Under the pieces are notes generated by a model that saw nothing but the letters and a program-made list of their open reading frames with translations, did no database searches and was not told the origin of the DNA. From Sinomonas terrae (lineage in GTDB: Bacteria; Actinomycetota; Actinomycetes; Actinomycetales; Micrococcaceae), in contig NZ_JAKZBV010000001.1 in assembly GCF_022539255.1 (NCBI RefSeq), forward strand, positions 3,782,001 through 3,846,000: 64,000 nt of DNA, in the 5' to 3' direction. Positions 16,790 through 25,208 of the stretch are shown here, in pieces. Both the position numbers and the translations under genes were made by a program. The number at the start of each line of letters is the position of its first letter. Position 1 is the first letter of the stretch.

Positions 16790-18613
16790 TTAGCCGAGGC
16801 GCTTCTTGAGGCCCTCGAGCTCGTTCGTGAGGCTCAGCGGAAGCGAGCCGCCGAAGCGGGCGAACCACTCCTCGAGACCTGGGACCTCGGCGCGCCACTC
16901 ATCGGCGTCGAAGTGGACGGCCTCCTCGACCTGCTCCGGGGTCATGTCCAGCCCATCGAGGTCGAGGCTCTCCGGGGTCGGAACGAACCCGATCGGGGTC
17001 TCGACAGCGTCGGCTGCGCCCTCGATGCGCTCGATCGCCCACTTGAGGACCCGCGAGTTGTCACCGAAGCCCGGCCACGCGAAGCCGCCGTCCTTCGTGC
17101 GGCGGAACCAGTTCACGAGGAAGATCTTCGGCAGCCGGGCCGCGTTGCCCTTGGCCGAGAGACGCACCCAGTGGTTGAGGTAGTCGCCTGCGTCGTAGCC
17201 GATGAAGGGGAGCATCGCCATGGGATCGCGGCGCACAACGCCGACGGCGCCAGCTGCGGCCGCCGTCGTCTCCGAGGAGAGCGTGGCCCCCATGAAGATG
17301 CCGTTCGCCCAGGTGCGGGACTGGGTCACGAGCGGGATCGTCGTCTTGCGTCGACCGCCGAACAGGATCGCGTGGACCTCGACGCCGTTCGGCGCGAAGT
17401 ACTCGGGCGCGAGCATGTCGATCTGGTCGATCGGCGTGCAGAAGCGCGAGTTCGGGTGGGCGGCGGGACGGCCGGCCTCCGGCGTCCACTCGTTGCCCTG
17501 CCAGTCCGTGAGGTGCTCGGGGACCTCCTCGGTCATGCCCTCCCACCACACGCCGCCGTCGTCGGTCAGCGCGACATTCGTGAAGATGCTGTTGCCCTTC
17601 GCGATGGCGCGCATCGCGTTCGGGTTGGTGCCCCAGCCGGTGCCCGGGGCGACGCCGAAGAGGCCCGCCTCGGGGTTGACGGCGCGGAGCTCGCCTTCCT
17701 TGCCGAAGCGCATCCACGTGATGTCGTCGCCGAGGGTCTCGACCTTCCAGCCCTCGATCGTCGGGTCGAGGAGGGCGAGGTTGGTCTTGCCGCAGGCCGA
17801 GGGGAACGCGGCGGCGACGTTGTAGACCTTCTTCTCGGGGCTCGTGAGCTTGAGGATGAGCATGTGCTCGGCGAGCCAGCCCTCGTCGCGGGCCATGACC
17901 GAGGCGATGCGCAGGGCGTAGCACTTCTTGCCGAGCAGGGCGTTGCCGCCGTAGCCCGAGCCGTACGACCAGATCGACCGCTCCTCCGGGAAGTGCACGA
18001 TCCACTTCTCCGGGTTGCACGGCCACGGGACGTCGGCCTGGCCCGGCTCGAGCGGTGCACCGACCGAGTGGAGCGCCGGGACGAAGAACGCGTTCGTCTC
18101 CTCGATCTTCTTGAGGACGTCGGTGCCGATGCGGGCCATGATGCGCATCGAGGCGACAACGTACGCGGAGTCGCTGATCTCGACGCCGAACTTCGGGTCC
18201 TCAGCGTCGAGGTGACCCATGACGAACGGGATGACGTACATCGTGCGGCCGCGCATCGAGCCCGAGAAGAGGCCCTTGAGCTTGGTCTTCATCTCGGACG
18301 GCTCCATCCAGTTGTTGGTGAAGCCTGCGTCGCGCTCGTTGCGTGAGCAGATGAAGGTCTGCTCCTCGACGCGTGCGACGTCTGCCGGGTCGGAGAACGC
18401 GGCGAAGGAGTTCGGGAAGAGGTCGGGGTTGAGCCGGGTCAGCGTCCCCGCGGCGACGAGCTCGTCAGTCAGCTTGCGGTATTCCGCTTCGGAACCGTCC
18501 ACCCAGTGGATCCGGTCAGGCTGAGTCAGTTCGGCGACTTCCTCAACCCAGGACAGCAGGGGCTCGTAGGTGGTAGGGGCTCCTTCAAGAAGCCGAAGAC
18601 GAGTTGCGCCCAT
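16790..18613 (-). CDS. pckG: Phosphoenolpyruvate carboxykinase (GTP)
   Basis: A 607-residue cytosolic enzyme that converts oxaloacetate plus GTP to PEP and CO2, the entry step of gluconeogenesis. GTP-type signatures are FPSACGKTNLALL (P-loop), GDDITWMRFG (kinase-2, metal-binding), the R-loop cysteine within ACGK, and NWFRRTKDGGFAWPGFGDNSRVL for guanine binding. ATG at 18613 follows AAGGAGGAAG at the correct distance; the frame continues upstream to 18673 but without support. Length fits the family (about 610). A CRP/GlxR-like site lies 146 bases upstream of the start, consistent with carbon-source control. Confidence 0.96.
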   Translation of the reverse strand: MGATRLRLLEGAPTTYEPLLSWVEEVAELTQPDRIHWVDGSEAEYRKLTDELVAAGTLTRLNPDLFPNSFAAFSDPADVARVEEQTFICSRNERDAGFTNNWMEPSEMKTKLKGLFSGSMRGRTMYVIPFVMGHLDAEDPKFGVEISDSAYVVASMRIMARIGTDVLKKIEETNAFFVPALHSVGAPLEPGQADVPWPCNPEKWIVHFPEERSIWSYGSGYGGNALLGKKCYALRIASVMARDEGWLAEHMLILKLTSPEKKVYNVAAAFPSACGKTNLALLDPTIEGWKVETLGDDITWMRFGKEGELRAVNPEAGLFGVAPGTGWGTNPNAMRAIAKGNSIFTNVALTDDGGVWWEGMTEEVPEHLTDWQGNEWTPEAGRPAAHPNSRFCTPIDQIDMLAPEYFAPNGVEVHAILFGGRRKTTIPLVTQSRTWANGIFMGATLSSETTAAAAGAVGVVRRDPMAMLPFIGYDAGDYLNHWVRLSAKGNAARLPKIFLVNWFRRTKDGGFAWPGFGDNSRVLKWAIERIEGAADAVETPIGFVPTPESLDLDGLDMTPEQVEEAVHFDADEWRAEVPGLEEWFARFGGSLPLSLTNELEGLKKRLG

Positions 18614-18758
18614 GTCTTCCTCCTTCGTCTGGGTCGTGTGTTCCTCAATGGTAGGGAAGGTGGTCTGTACCACCGGCGGTCGTGAGGGGTATGAAACGAG
18701 AGTTAAACACTCGAAATCGCGAGATCTTGGGGTTTTTCGGTATCGCAGAGGGATCTTA

Positions 18759-18774
18759 AGTGATGAAGGTCACA
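18759..18774. promoter_or_regulatory. CRP/GlxR-like site upstream of pckG
   Basis: AGTGATGAAGGTCACA contains GTGA-N6-TCAC, the core of the cAMP receptor protein family consensus TGTGA-N6-TCACA; read on the minus strand it is TGTGA-CCTTCA-TCACT. The region 18614-18882 otherwise holds only the pckG leader and the approach to tRNA-Arg. Target could be pckG or the tRNA promoter. Confidence 0.5.
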
Positions 18775-18881
18775 TAGACCGGTACAGTCACGGAAGTCAT
18801 CAAGACTGGATTTGGATGTCCGTTGGTCTTCGCGTAAAGTTATTCAGGCCGCGGCGCGGAGAACGCCAAGGCCAAGCAAAT

Positions 18882-18958
<77 letters not shown>

Positions 18959-18960
18959 AG

Positions 18961-18992
18961 GAACACCCCTGATCAGTAGATCAGGGGTGTTC
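18961..18992 (+). terminator. Terminator after tRNA-Arg
   Basis: A perfect 14-bp stem, GAACACCCCTGATC and GATCAGGGGTGTTC, with loop AGTA, begins two bases after the CCA end and is followed by GCGTTT. Confidence 0.9.
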
Positions 18993-19039
18993 GCGTTTAA
19001 GCGTCTCTCTAGCGCCAACTACCTCGACCAGCGGCCAGC

Positions 19040-19640
19040 CCCTCGATCGCTCCTGTACCCGTCACAACTCGGATCCGCCGCTTCGCCCCAGACCCGCCGG
19101 TTCGCCCCAGATCCGCCAGTTCCCCCCAGACCCGCTGCTTCGCCCCAGACCAGCCGGTCCCGACCCCCTCCTTTGCGACGAACCCCCTTCCCCAAGCCAG
19201 AAGCGCCGGTGCATCTCGGATCCGCCAGTTCCCCCCACGGCCGCCGGTTCACCTCAGACCAGCCGCTTCGCCGCAGACCAGCCGGTCCCGACCCCCTCCT
19301 TTGCGGCGAACCCCCTTCCCCAAGCCAGAAGCGCCGGTTCACCCCAGATCCGCCACTTCGCCCCACGTCCGTCGGTTCGCCAGTTCGCCACAGGGGAGCC
19401 GGTTCGCCGCAGACCAGCCGGTCTCCACCCCCTCCTTTGCGGCGAACCCCCTTCCCCAAGCCAAAAGCGCCGGTTCAACCTCAGATCCGCCGCTTCACCT
19501 CGCATCCGCCAGTTCCCCCCATGTCCGTCGGTTCGCCGCAGGTCAGCCGGTCCCGACCCCCTCCTTTGCGGCGAACCCCCTTCCTCAAGCCAAAAGCGCC
19601 GGTTCGCCGCGAATCCGCCGGTCTCCTGATACACCTCAGA
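19040..19640. repeat. Noncoding hierarchical repeat region between tRNA-Arg and the PQQ-fold lipoprotein
   Basis: The 766-base gap 18959-19724 has no supportable gene. It contains four large units with the core CCCCCTCCTTTGCGGCGAAC starting at 19164, 19292, 19428 and 19557 (spacing 128, 136 and 129), each followed by CCCCCTTCCYCAAGCC and RAAGCGCCGGT. Between cores lie many short variants of CCGCCGGTTCGCCCCAGA. Spacings are not all multiples of three, so frames shift between copies and the long reading frames there are not genes. Confidence 0.9.
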
Positions 19641-19724
19641 TCCGCTGGTCCCCGGATGCACTTCAGGGCCGCGACCACACCCCAGCCAACGCGCCCGCCC
19701 CGACTGGGCTATGCACCGACTGGG

Positions 19725-21119
19725 CTATGCCCCGGCCAGCGCACTCACGCCGTCGAGCGTCCCTACGAAAACCCGGCCGCCCGAGAGGGTCGGTGTCACG
19801 AAATGCGGCACCGGACCGACCTGCACCTTCTGCCGGACGTGGCCGTCCCCCGGATCGAGGGCGTACAGCTCACCAGTCGCGTAGTCGGTGACCCATACCT
19901 CTCCCCCGCCGATCACGGGTGAACCGGCGGCCCCCAGTGGCAGTCGCCAGCCGAGGCTCATCGTGCCGGAGGCGCTCACCGCGACCTCCTGGAGTCCGTC
20001 CTGGCACGGGACATAGACCGTCATCCCCGCCACGGCCGGCGCCCCGAACGCGGGGCACACCGGAGTCTGCGACGCGGCACCTCCGACGCCGCCGAAGTGG
20101 CCAGCGTCGAGCACGTACCCGACGCCGTTCTTTCCGTCCGCGAACACGTACGCTCCAACCCGGACGGGCGTCATCGAGCCGAGATCGGCGTCGTCTGCGT
20201 TGTCCTGAGCCCACGAACTCGGGGCGAAGAAGTCCGTGCGCTTGAGCGATGCGTCGAGCGAGAGGACGGCGTCGGAGCCGTCGTAAGTGGTGACGGAATC
20301 GCCGTTGCCCACCGGCACGAGCAGGCGTGAACCGTCCACCGCGGATCCACCGGGCGCCCAGATGCCTCCGAGCCGGGGCGTCGGCACCACGTAGGATCCC
20401 AACGCCCCAGAGCCCGTGGTGGGCACCGAGAGCACTGTGCCGACGTAATCCGAGCAGTCGCCGTCGAGGCCGCCGAAGGCGACATAGACCCGGCCGTCCA
20501 AGACGGTGAGCGCAGCGCGCTGCTGGTACGCGATGTGATCGCCCTGCGGCGGCTCGACCTCGCGTCGCACGATGAGCGCACCGTCGCCGGCGTCCAAACC
20601 CACGAGTTCGTGCCGACCACCGGAGACCTCAGCGACCGCGAAGACCAAGCCCGTGGCCGCGTCGTAGACCGGCGTGCCCGTGATGCCCAACGGACTGATG
20701 TCCCCGCACGGAAGGGCCGATCCGGGAACCGGTGTTCCGACGTTGCGCCGCCACACGACGTGCCCGTCAGCCGGGTCGAGGGCGTACAGCGTGTCCGATT
20801 CGGTCGCCACGATCACCCGCCCACGCACGACAAGCGGCTCACCGTAGACCGCGCCGTCGAGCCGAGCCGACCATGCGCTGCTCAGCGCACCCATGGGAGG
20901 CAGGTTCAGGGCTGCACCGGTCCTGGCGGCGTCGTGGTGGTAAGTCGGCCAGTCCCCCGGCTCAAGGGCCACAGGCAGGCGGGAACTCGGAGCCTGCGTG
21001 AGGGGGCTGATCGGAGCGCCAGAGGGGGCCGGTTGCGGCACGGCCGAGCAGGCCGCGAGCAGCACGAGCACGAGGGCGGCCATCGCGCCGAGCGCCCCGC
21101 GGATCCGAGTACCCGCCAT
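19725..21119 (-). CDS. PQQ-like beta-propeller lipoprotein
   Basis: A 464-residue exported protein with lipoprotein signal peptide (basic start, hydrophobic core, lipobox VLLAAC with Cys about 24), a Pro-rich linker, then repeated propeller blades. Blade signatures such as LYALDPADGHVVWRRNVG and LYALDPGDGHVRQKVQVG match the PQQ-repeat/WD-like fold. There is no tryptophan docking corridor or disulfide ring typical of quinoprotein dehydrogenases that I can point to, so a structural or binding role (as in BamB-like proteins) is more likely than catalysis. It stands alone between two noncoding regions. Confidence 0.8.
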   Translation of the reverse strand: MAGTRIRGALGAMAALVLVLLAACSAVPQPAPSGAPISPLTQAPSSRLPVALEPGDWPTYHHDAARTGAALNLPPMGALSSAWSARLDGAVYGEPLVVRGRVIVATESDTLYALDPADGHVVWRRNVGTPVPGSALPCGDISPLGITGTPVYDAATGLVFAVAEVSGGRHELVGLDAGDGALIVRREVEPPQGDHIAYQQRAALTVLDGRVYVAFGGLDGDCSDYVGTVLSVPTTGSGALGSYVVPTPRLGGIWAPGGSAVDGSRLLVPVGNGDSVTTYDGSDAVLSLDASLKRTDFFAPSSWAQDNADDADLGSMTPVRVGAYVFADGKNGVGYVLDAGHFGGVGGAASQTPVCPAFGAPAVAGMTVYVPCQDGLQEVAVSASGTMSLGWRLPLGAAGSPVIGGGEVWVTDYATGELYALDPGDGHVRQKVQVGPVPHFVTPTLSGGRVFVGTLDGVSALAGA

Positions 21120-21202
21120 CGTCCCGTCCTCTCCGAGGCCGAGTGCTGTCCCTCAACAGTGCCACCCGCGCATCCCATCCGCACGCGGCTCATGGCATGC
21201 AA

Positions 21203-21264
21203 CTGCTGCCCCGAGCCGCATCTCCGTGGGAAATTTCGTCAGGAGATGCGGCCAAGGGCAGCAG
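21203..21264 (-). terminator. Long two-part hairpin downstream of the thiolase gene
   Basis: CTGCTGCCC (21203-21211) pairs with GGGCAGCAG (21256-21264) and CCGCATCTCC (21216-21225) pairs with GGAGATGCGG (21242-21251), with four-base symmetric internal loops and a 16-base AT-containing apical loop. It lies two bases beyond the next hairpin. It may be a second terminator or a structured 3' end. Confidence 0.6.
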
Positions 21265-21266
21265 AA

Positions 21267-21310
21267 GGTGACGGACGACGGCGCGCGCCAACCCGCCGTC
21301 GTCCGTCACC
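21267..21310 (-). terminator. Terminator of the CoA-transferase/thiolase operon
   Basis: A perfect 17-bp stem (GGTGACGGACGACGGCG with its complement at 21294-21310) around a ten-base loop, 20 bases past the thiolase stop on the minus strand. The GACGACGGCG segment is shared with the terminators at 1184 and 30234. Confidence 0.85.
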
Positions 21311-21330
21311 GCCCGCTCGGCCGGGCTCGG

Positions 21331-22533
21331 TCACACGGCCTCGAGGATGCTCACGTAGTTGGCGATGCCGACGCCGCCCATGTTCTGGACCGCGGCGCGA
21401 CGGGGGTTGGCCAGCTGCATCGCGCCAGATGTGCCGGTGAGCTGCTTGGCGGCGAGGACGTGCTGCGAGACACCGGTCGCGCCGACGGGGTGGCCCTTGG
21501 CCTTGAGGCCGCCGGAGACGTTCACGGGCAGCTTGCCGTCCTTGTAGACCCAGCCCTCCTCGATCGCGCGCGTGCCCTGCCCTGCCGGGGTCAGGCCCAT
21601 GACCTCGTACATGACGAGTTCGGCGATCGTGAAGCAGTCGTGGACCTCGGCGAAGTCCAGGTCCTCGAGCCCGATCCCGGCCATGGCGAACGCGCGCTCC
21701 CACGAGAGCCGGGTGCCGGCGAACTCGGTCGGGTCGCGACGCTCGGCTGGCAGGAAGTCGTTCGCGTGCCCGAACCCGGCGAGCCGCACGGGGAGCGTCG
21801 CCGCGCCCGCGCGTGGGGCCAGGGAGAGCACGACGGCGGCCGCCCCGTCCGAGACCGGCGAGCAGTCCGTGCGCCGCAGCGGGTCCGCGACGATCGGGTT
21901 CTTGTCCGAGACGGTCCGGCAGAACTCCACCCCGAGGTCCTTGCGCAGCTGGGCGTAAGGATTGTCGACGCCGTTGCGGTGGTTCTTCGCAGCGATGCTG
22001 CCGAGTGCGTCGGGGAGGGAAAGACCAGACGCCGCACCGTAGCGCTTGGCGTAGTGCTTGGCGACCTCGGCGAACAGGGCGGTGAACCCGGCCGACGACG
22101 GCTGCCCGGCCATGTCGTAGTCCGCACCCAGGAGCGCCGCCCCGACCTTCTCCGCACCGGCCGGCGTCATCATCTCCGCCCCGATCACGAGCACGTTCCG
22201 GGCCGTTCCGGCCAGGAGAGCCTTGAGGCCTTGCTGGAGCGCGGCCGAGCCGGACGCGCACGCGTTCTCCACGCGGGTCGCCGGGACGCCGAGCAGGTCC
22301 GGCGAGAGCTGGAGGGCGAGCGAGGACGGGAACGCGAGCGGCATCATGCCTGCGTTGAACTGGCCGATGTAGACCTCGTCGACCTCGCCCGGCTCGAGCC
22401 CCGCGTGCGCGAGAGCCTCCCCCGCGACCTGCACAATGAGCGATTCGAGCGTCTCATCCGTCAGCTTCCCAAATCGGCTGTGCCCCCATCCCGTGATCAG
22501 GACATCCTTGCCGAACTGTTCCCTGAGGCTCAT
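21331..22533 (-). CDS. Thiolase family acetyl-CoA acyltransferase (SCP-x/thiolase-like)
   Basis: A 400-residue thiolase. The acylated nucleophile is Cys92 in VENACASGSAA, and the C-terminal catalytic region reads GGLKAKGHPVGATG with the conserved HPxGATG histidine. The N-terminal VLITGWGHSRFGKL style is closer to SCP-x-type thiolases than to PhaA. It would cleave or condense 3-oxoacyl-CoA. It is the last gene after CoA-transferase subunits A and B, so the operon can activate a 3-oxoacid with succinyl-CoA and then cleave it. ATG at 22533 overlaps the scoB stop (ATGA); the frame upstream of it is shadow. Confidence 0.9.
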   Translation of the reverse strand: MSLREQFGKDVLITGWGHSRFGKLTDETLESLIVQVAGEALAHAGLEPGEVDEVYIGQFNAGMMPLAFPSSLALQLSPDLLGVPATRVENACASGSAALQQGLKALLAGTARNVLVIGAEMMTPAGAEKVGAALLGADYDMAGQPSSAGFTALFAEVAKHYAKRYGAASGLSLPDALGSIAAKNHRNGVDNPYAQLRKDLGVEFCRTVSDKNPIVADPLRRTDCSPVSDGAAAVVLSLAPRAGAATLPVRLAGFGHANDFLPAERRDPTEFAGTRLSWERAFAMAGIGLEDLDFAEVHDCFTIAELVMYEVMGLTPAGQGTRAIEEGWVYKDGKLPVNVSGGLKAKGHPVGATGVSQHVLAAKQLTGTSGAMQLANPRRAAVQNMGGVGIANYVSILEAV

Positions 22534-23231
22534 GCGAGCACCCCTTCCTGTGCAGCTTCCAGCGCGCCTTCGAGGACGACGTCGAACGGCGCCCCGGTCT
22601 TCTCCCTCACCTCGTCGAGGGCGACGCCGGGGGCGAGCCGGCGCAGCACGAGCCGGCTGCCGCCGTCGTCCGCTCCCCCGCCAGGGGCGACCACGTCGAA
22701 GACCGCCAGATCTGTCACGATGCGGTCGACGACGCCCTTCCCGGTCAGGGGGAGGGTGCACTCGGCGACGATCTTGGGCGAGCCGTCCTTCGCGACGTGC
22801 TCGGTCAGCACGACGATCCGCGGCGTACCCGCAACGAGGTCCATGGCGCCGCCCATGCCCTTGACCATCTTCCCGGGGATCTGCCAGTTCGCGAGATCGC
22901 CCTCGGCGGAGACCTGCATCGCGCCCAGCACCGCGACCTTCACGTGGCCGCCGCGGATCATGCCGAACGACTCGCTCGAGTCGAAGATGCTCCCGCCCGG
23001 CAGGACCGTCACGGTCTGCTTGCCCGCGTTGATCAGGTCGGCGTCCTCGTCCCCCTCGTACGGGAACGGGCCCATCCCGAGCAGGCCGTTCTCGCTCTGC
23101 AGGGTCACCCGCACGCCCTCTGGCAGGTTGTTGGCGACCAACGTCGGGATCCCGATCCCCAGGTTCACGTAGTCGCCGTCGTGCAGCTCCTCGGCCGCGA
23201 TCGCGGCCATCTCATCCCTCGTCCACGACAT
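22530..23231 (-). CDS. scoB: 3-oxoacid (or 3-oxoadipate) CoA-transferase subunit B
   Basis: A 233-residue beta subunit of a type I CoA-transferase, which moves CoA from succinyl-CoA to acetoacetate or 3-oxoadipate. The catalytic glutamate is Glu47 in SENGLLGMGP, and LGIGIPT near residue 24 forms the oxyanion region. GGAGGACCACG precedes the ATG. It is separated from subunit A by a 176-base gap full of repeats, which is unusual for an obligate two-subunit enzyme. Acetoacetate versus oxoadipate cannot be resolved by eye. Confidence 0.92.
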   Translation of the reverse strand: MSWTRDEMAAIAAEELHDGDYVNLGIGIPTLVANNLPEGVRVTLQSENGLLGMGPFPYEGDEDADLINAGKQTVTVLPGGSIFDSSESFGMIRGGHVKVAVLGAMQVSAEGDLANWQIPGKMVKGMGGAMDLVAGTPRIVVLTEHVAKDGSPKIVAECTLPLTGKGVVDRIVTDLAVFDVVAPGGGADDGGSRLVLRRLAPGVALDEVREKTGAPFDVVLEGALEAAQEGVLA

Positions 23232-23266
23232 CGTGGTCCTCCTTCGAGTCTTGTTGTTGTCTGCTT

Positions 23267-23351
23267 AGCGCTTGGGTCTTCCCAGCGCTGCGGTCTGCTC
23301 AGCGCTTGGGCCTTCTCAGCGCTGCGGTCTTCCTAGCGCTTGGGTTTTCTC
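23267..23351. repeat. Five 17-bp tandem repeats between scoA and scoB
   Basis: AGCGCTKSGGYYTTCYC-type units begin exactly at 23267, 23284, 23301, 23318 and 23335. Units alternate TTGGG and GCGGT after AGCGCT, suggesting a 34-base higher-order unit. Each AGCGCT is itself a palindrome. No frame runs through. Confidence 0.95.
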
Positions 23352-23352
23352 T

Positions 23353-23400
23353 CGCGCCGTCACCTCCGCAGGGTGCGCACCCTGCGGACGTGACGGCGCG
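23353..23400. repeat. 48-bp near-perfect palindrome with the GCGCCGTCACC core
   Basis: Arms at 23353-23376 and 23377-23400 are complementary at 23 of 24 positions with no loop. Each arm is one copy of the core seen at 7.8 and 12.9 kb. Lying seven bases past the scoA stop, it should terminate or attenuate transcription before scoB. Confidence 0.9.
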
Positions 23401-23407
23401 ACGGTAG

Positions 23408-24187
23408 TCAGGCGGGGGTGGCGGCCGGGGCCGGGGTCGCTGCCGGGGCCGGGGCCGGGGCGGGGGTTGCTGCCGGGGCCGGGGCCGCCGGACGTGGCCT
23501 CACGGTGCGCTGCTCGATGTCCTTCACCCTGGCCCGGGCCTGCACGAGGTGCTGGACGAACACGCCCGGGGTCACGATGTGGTTCGGGTCGATCTCGCCG
23601 ACCCCGACGATCACCTCGGCCTCCGCGACCGTGACCTTCCCGGCGGTCGCCACGACGGGGTTGAAGTTCCGCGCCGTATAGCGGTACACGAGGTTCCCCT
23701 CGAGGTCGGCAGTGTGCGCGTGCACGAGCGACACGTCCGCCACGATCCCCCGCTCCTGGACGTACAGCCCGCCGTCGAACTCCTCGTGCGGCTTGCCTTC
23801 GGCAACCACCGTGCCGACCCCGGTCCGGGTGTAGAACGCCGGGATTCCAGCTCCCCCGGCCCGCAGACGCTCGGCAAGAGTGCCCTGCGGGACGAACTCG
23901 ACCTCGAGCTCACCGGCGAGGTACTGCTGCGCGAACAGCTTGTTCTCCCCCACGTAGGAGGCGATGACCTTCCGCACCTGCCCGGACTCGAGCAGGATCC
24001 CCAGACCCTTCCCATCGATGCCCATGTTGTTCGAGACCACCGTCAGATCTCGCACCCCGGTCTCCCGGACCGCCTCGATCAGGTCCACCGGAATCCCGCT
24101 CAGCCCGAAGCCTCCGACGGCGAGGAGCGCGCCGTCGTGCAGCGCCTCGGCCAGCACTCCGGCGACGTCGTCTCTCAGCTTTCCCAC
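23408..24187 (-). CDS. scoA: 3-oxoacid (or 3-oxoadipate) CoA-transferase subunit A
   Basis: A 259-residue alpha subunit. The N-terminal glycine loop VGGFGLSGIP and SNNMGIDGKGLGILL are family hallmarks for CoA binding, and GVGTVVAEGKP lies near residue 130. GTG at 24187 is preferred because GGAGG (24195-24199 on the minus strand) precedes it by seven bases; GTG at 24214 is an alternative. The C-terminus carries about 28 extra residues of Pro/Ala/Thr (AAPAPAATPAPAPAPAA style), an added low-complexity tail not typical of the family. Divergent from the IclR regulator. Confidence 0.9.
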   Translation of the reverse strand: MGKLRDDVAGVLAEALHDGALLAVGGFGLSGIPVDLIEAVRETGVRDLTVVSNNMGIDGKGLGILLESGQVRKVIASYVGENKLFAQQYLAGELEVEFVPQGTLAERLRAGGAGIPAFYTRTGVGTVVAEGKPHEEFDGGLYVQERGIVADVSLVHAHTADLEGNLVYRYTARNFNPVVATAGKVTVAEAEVIVGVGEIDPNHIVTPGVFVQHLVQARARVKDIEQRTVRPRPAAPAPAATPAPAPAPAATPAPAATPA

Positions 24188-24215
24188 TTCATATCCTCCC
24201 TCGAGCCCCACCACT

Positions 24216-24323
24216 TTGTGGACAGTCTTGCCTTCCTGACGAACCTAGAAATTCCGCCAACCGAGAACAAGAGAAGCGGCCTCAGAACGCATACTGTGGA
24301 CAGAGGCAACCAGCTCATCCACA
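24216..24323. promoter_or_regulatory. Candidate IclR operator region between scoA and its regulator
   Basis: TTGTGGACAG at 24216-24225 and CTGTGGACAG at 24294-24303 are direct repeats sharing nine bases, and TCCACA at 24318-24323 forms a dyad with TGTGGA at 24295-24300 (17-base spacing). The repeats lie in the only AT-rich part of the divergent gap. Confidence 0.45.
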
Positions 24324-24363
24324 ATATGGACGACCGAAAGGACGAGGCCGAAAGGGAAGGACA

Positions 24364-25149
24364 GTGAACGAACGGACAGCAGTCCCGGGCGCGCAGGTGG
24401 TCGGCAGAGTCGGCCGTCTCCTGCGCCTGGTCGGCAGCAATCCGACAGGAGCCAGCACGACGTGGCTCGCGCGAGAGGCCGGCCTCACCCGTCCCACGGC
24501 GCACCGGCTCCTCACCTCGCTCGCGGCCGAAGGCCTGCTGGACACGGATGCACAGTCAGGAAACTGGGTCCTCGGCACCGAGCTGTACCTCCTCGGATCC
24601 ATCGCCGCCTCGCGCTTCTCCTTCGAGGAACTCGCCCGCCCCAGCATCCGCCGGCTCGCGGAAGCCTCCGGCGAGAGCGCGTTCTACAGCATCCGCCAGG
24701 GGAGCGAGACCGTCTGCCTCCTCCGCGAAGAGGGCAGCTTCCCCATCCGCTCCTTTGTGCTGCGCGAAGGCGTCCGGTTCCCGCTCGGGGTCGCCTCCGC
24801 AGGCCTTGCCATGATGGCCTTCGTGCCCAGGGCGGAGCAGGAGTCCTATCTGAGCCGGTGGAACGAGCACGCCGGTGGCTTCGCCCAAGGGCACACGGAG
24901 GCCCTCGTCCGTCAGGAACTCGAGCAGACCCGGCTCCGCGGGTACTCGGTCAACCCCGGGCTCGTACTCGAAGGCAGCTACGGGATGGGCGCCGCCGTCT
25001 TCGACGGGAACGGGAACCCAGTGGGAGCCGTCTCCTTCACCGGCATCGAGCCGAGATTCCGCGCCGACCGCCGCGGCCTCCTCGGAAAGCTCCTCATGGA
25101 GGAGGCGCACAAGATCAGCCTCCGCCTTCAGAGAGGGCGCGAACGGTAG
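24364..25149 (+). CDS. IclR-family transcriptional regulator
   Basis: A 261-residue protein with an N-terminal winged helix (about 10-70; STTWLAREAGLTRPTAHRLL is the helix-turn-helix) and a C-terminal IclR effector domain (about 80-255) with VLREGVRFPLGVASAG, YSVNPGLVLEGSYGMGAAVFD and AVSFTG motifs. AAGGGAAGGA precedes the GTG at 24364. Divergent transcription from the CoA-transferase/thiolase operon suggests it controls that operon in response to an aromatic or ketoacid intermediate, as PcaR/PcaU do; the effector is not predictable. Confidence 0.9.
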   Translation: MNERTAVPGAQVVGRVGRLLRLVGSNPTGASTTWLAREAGLTRPTAHRLLTSLAAEGLLDTDAQSGNWVLGTELYLLGSIAASRFSFEELARPSIRRLAEASGESAFYSIRQGSETVCLLREEGSFPIRSFVLREGVRFPLGVASAGLAMMAFVPRAEQESYLSRWNEHAGGFAQGHTEALVRQELEQTRLRGYSVNPGLVLEGSYGMGAAVFDGNGNPVGAVSFTGIEPRFRADRRGLLGKLLMEEAHKISLRLQRGRER

Positions 25150-25163
25150 AAGAACCGCCAACC

Positions 25164-25201
25164 TGAGATCAACTCGTGAGATCAACTCGGTCCCGTAGCA
25201 T
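25164..25201 (+). promoter_or_regulatory. 13-bp tandem duplication and leaderless -10 before the flavin reductase
   Basis: TGAGATCAACTCG occurs twice head-to-tail at 25164-25176 and 25177-25189. TAGCAT at 25196-25201 ends seven bases before the GTG at 25209. The duplication sits where a -35 box or activator site would be. Confidence 0.45.
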
Positions 25202-25208
25202 CTGTGGG

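Noticed and set aside
16913..18346. Long frame antisense to pckG
   Set aside because: Composition is Arg/Val/Ala/Glu-rich as expected opposite a high-GC gene; pckG has all catalytic motifs on the other strand.
21331..22761. Thiolase start 76 residues further upstream
   Set aside because: The extra residues are an Arg/Pro-rich out-of-frame reading of scoB; the ATG at 22533 overlaps the scoB stop and starts the thiolase fold.
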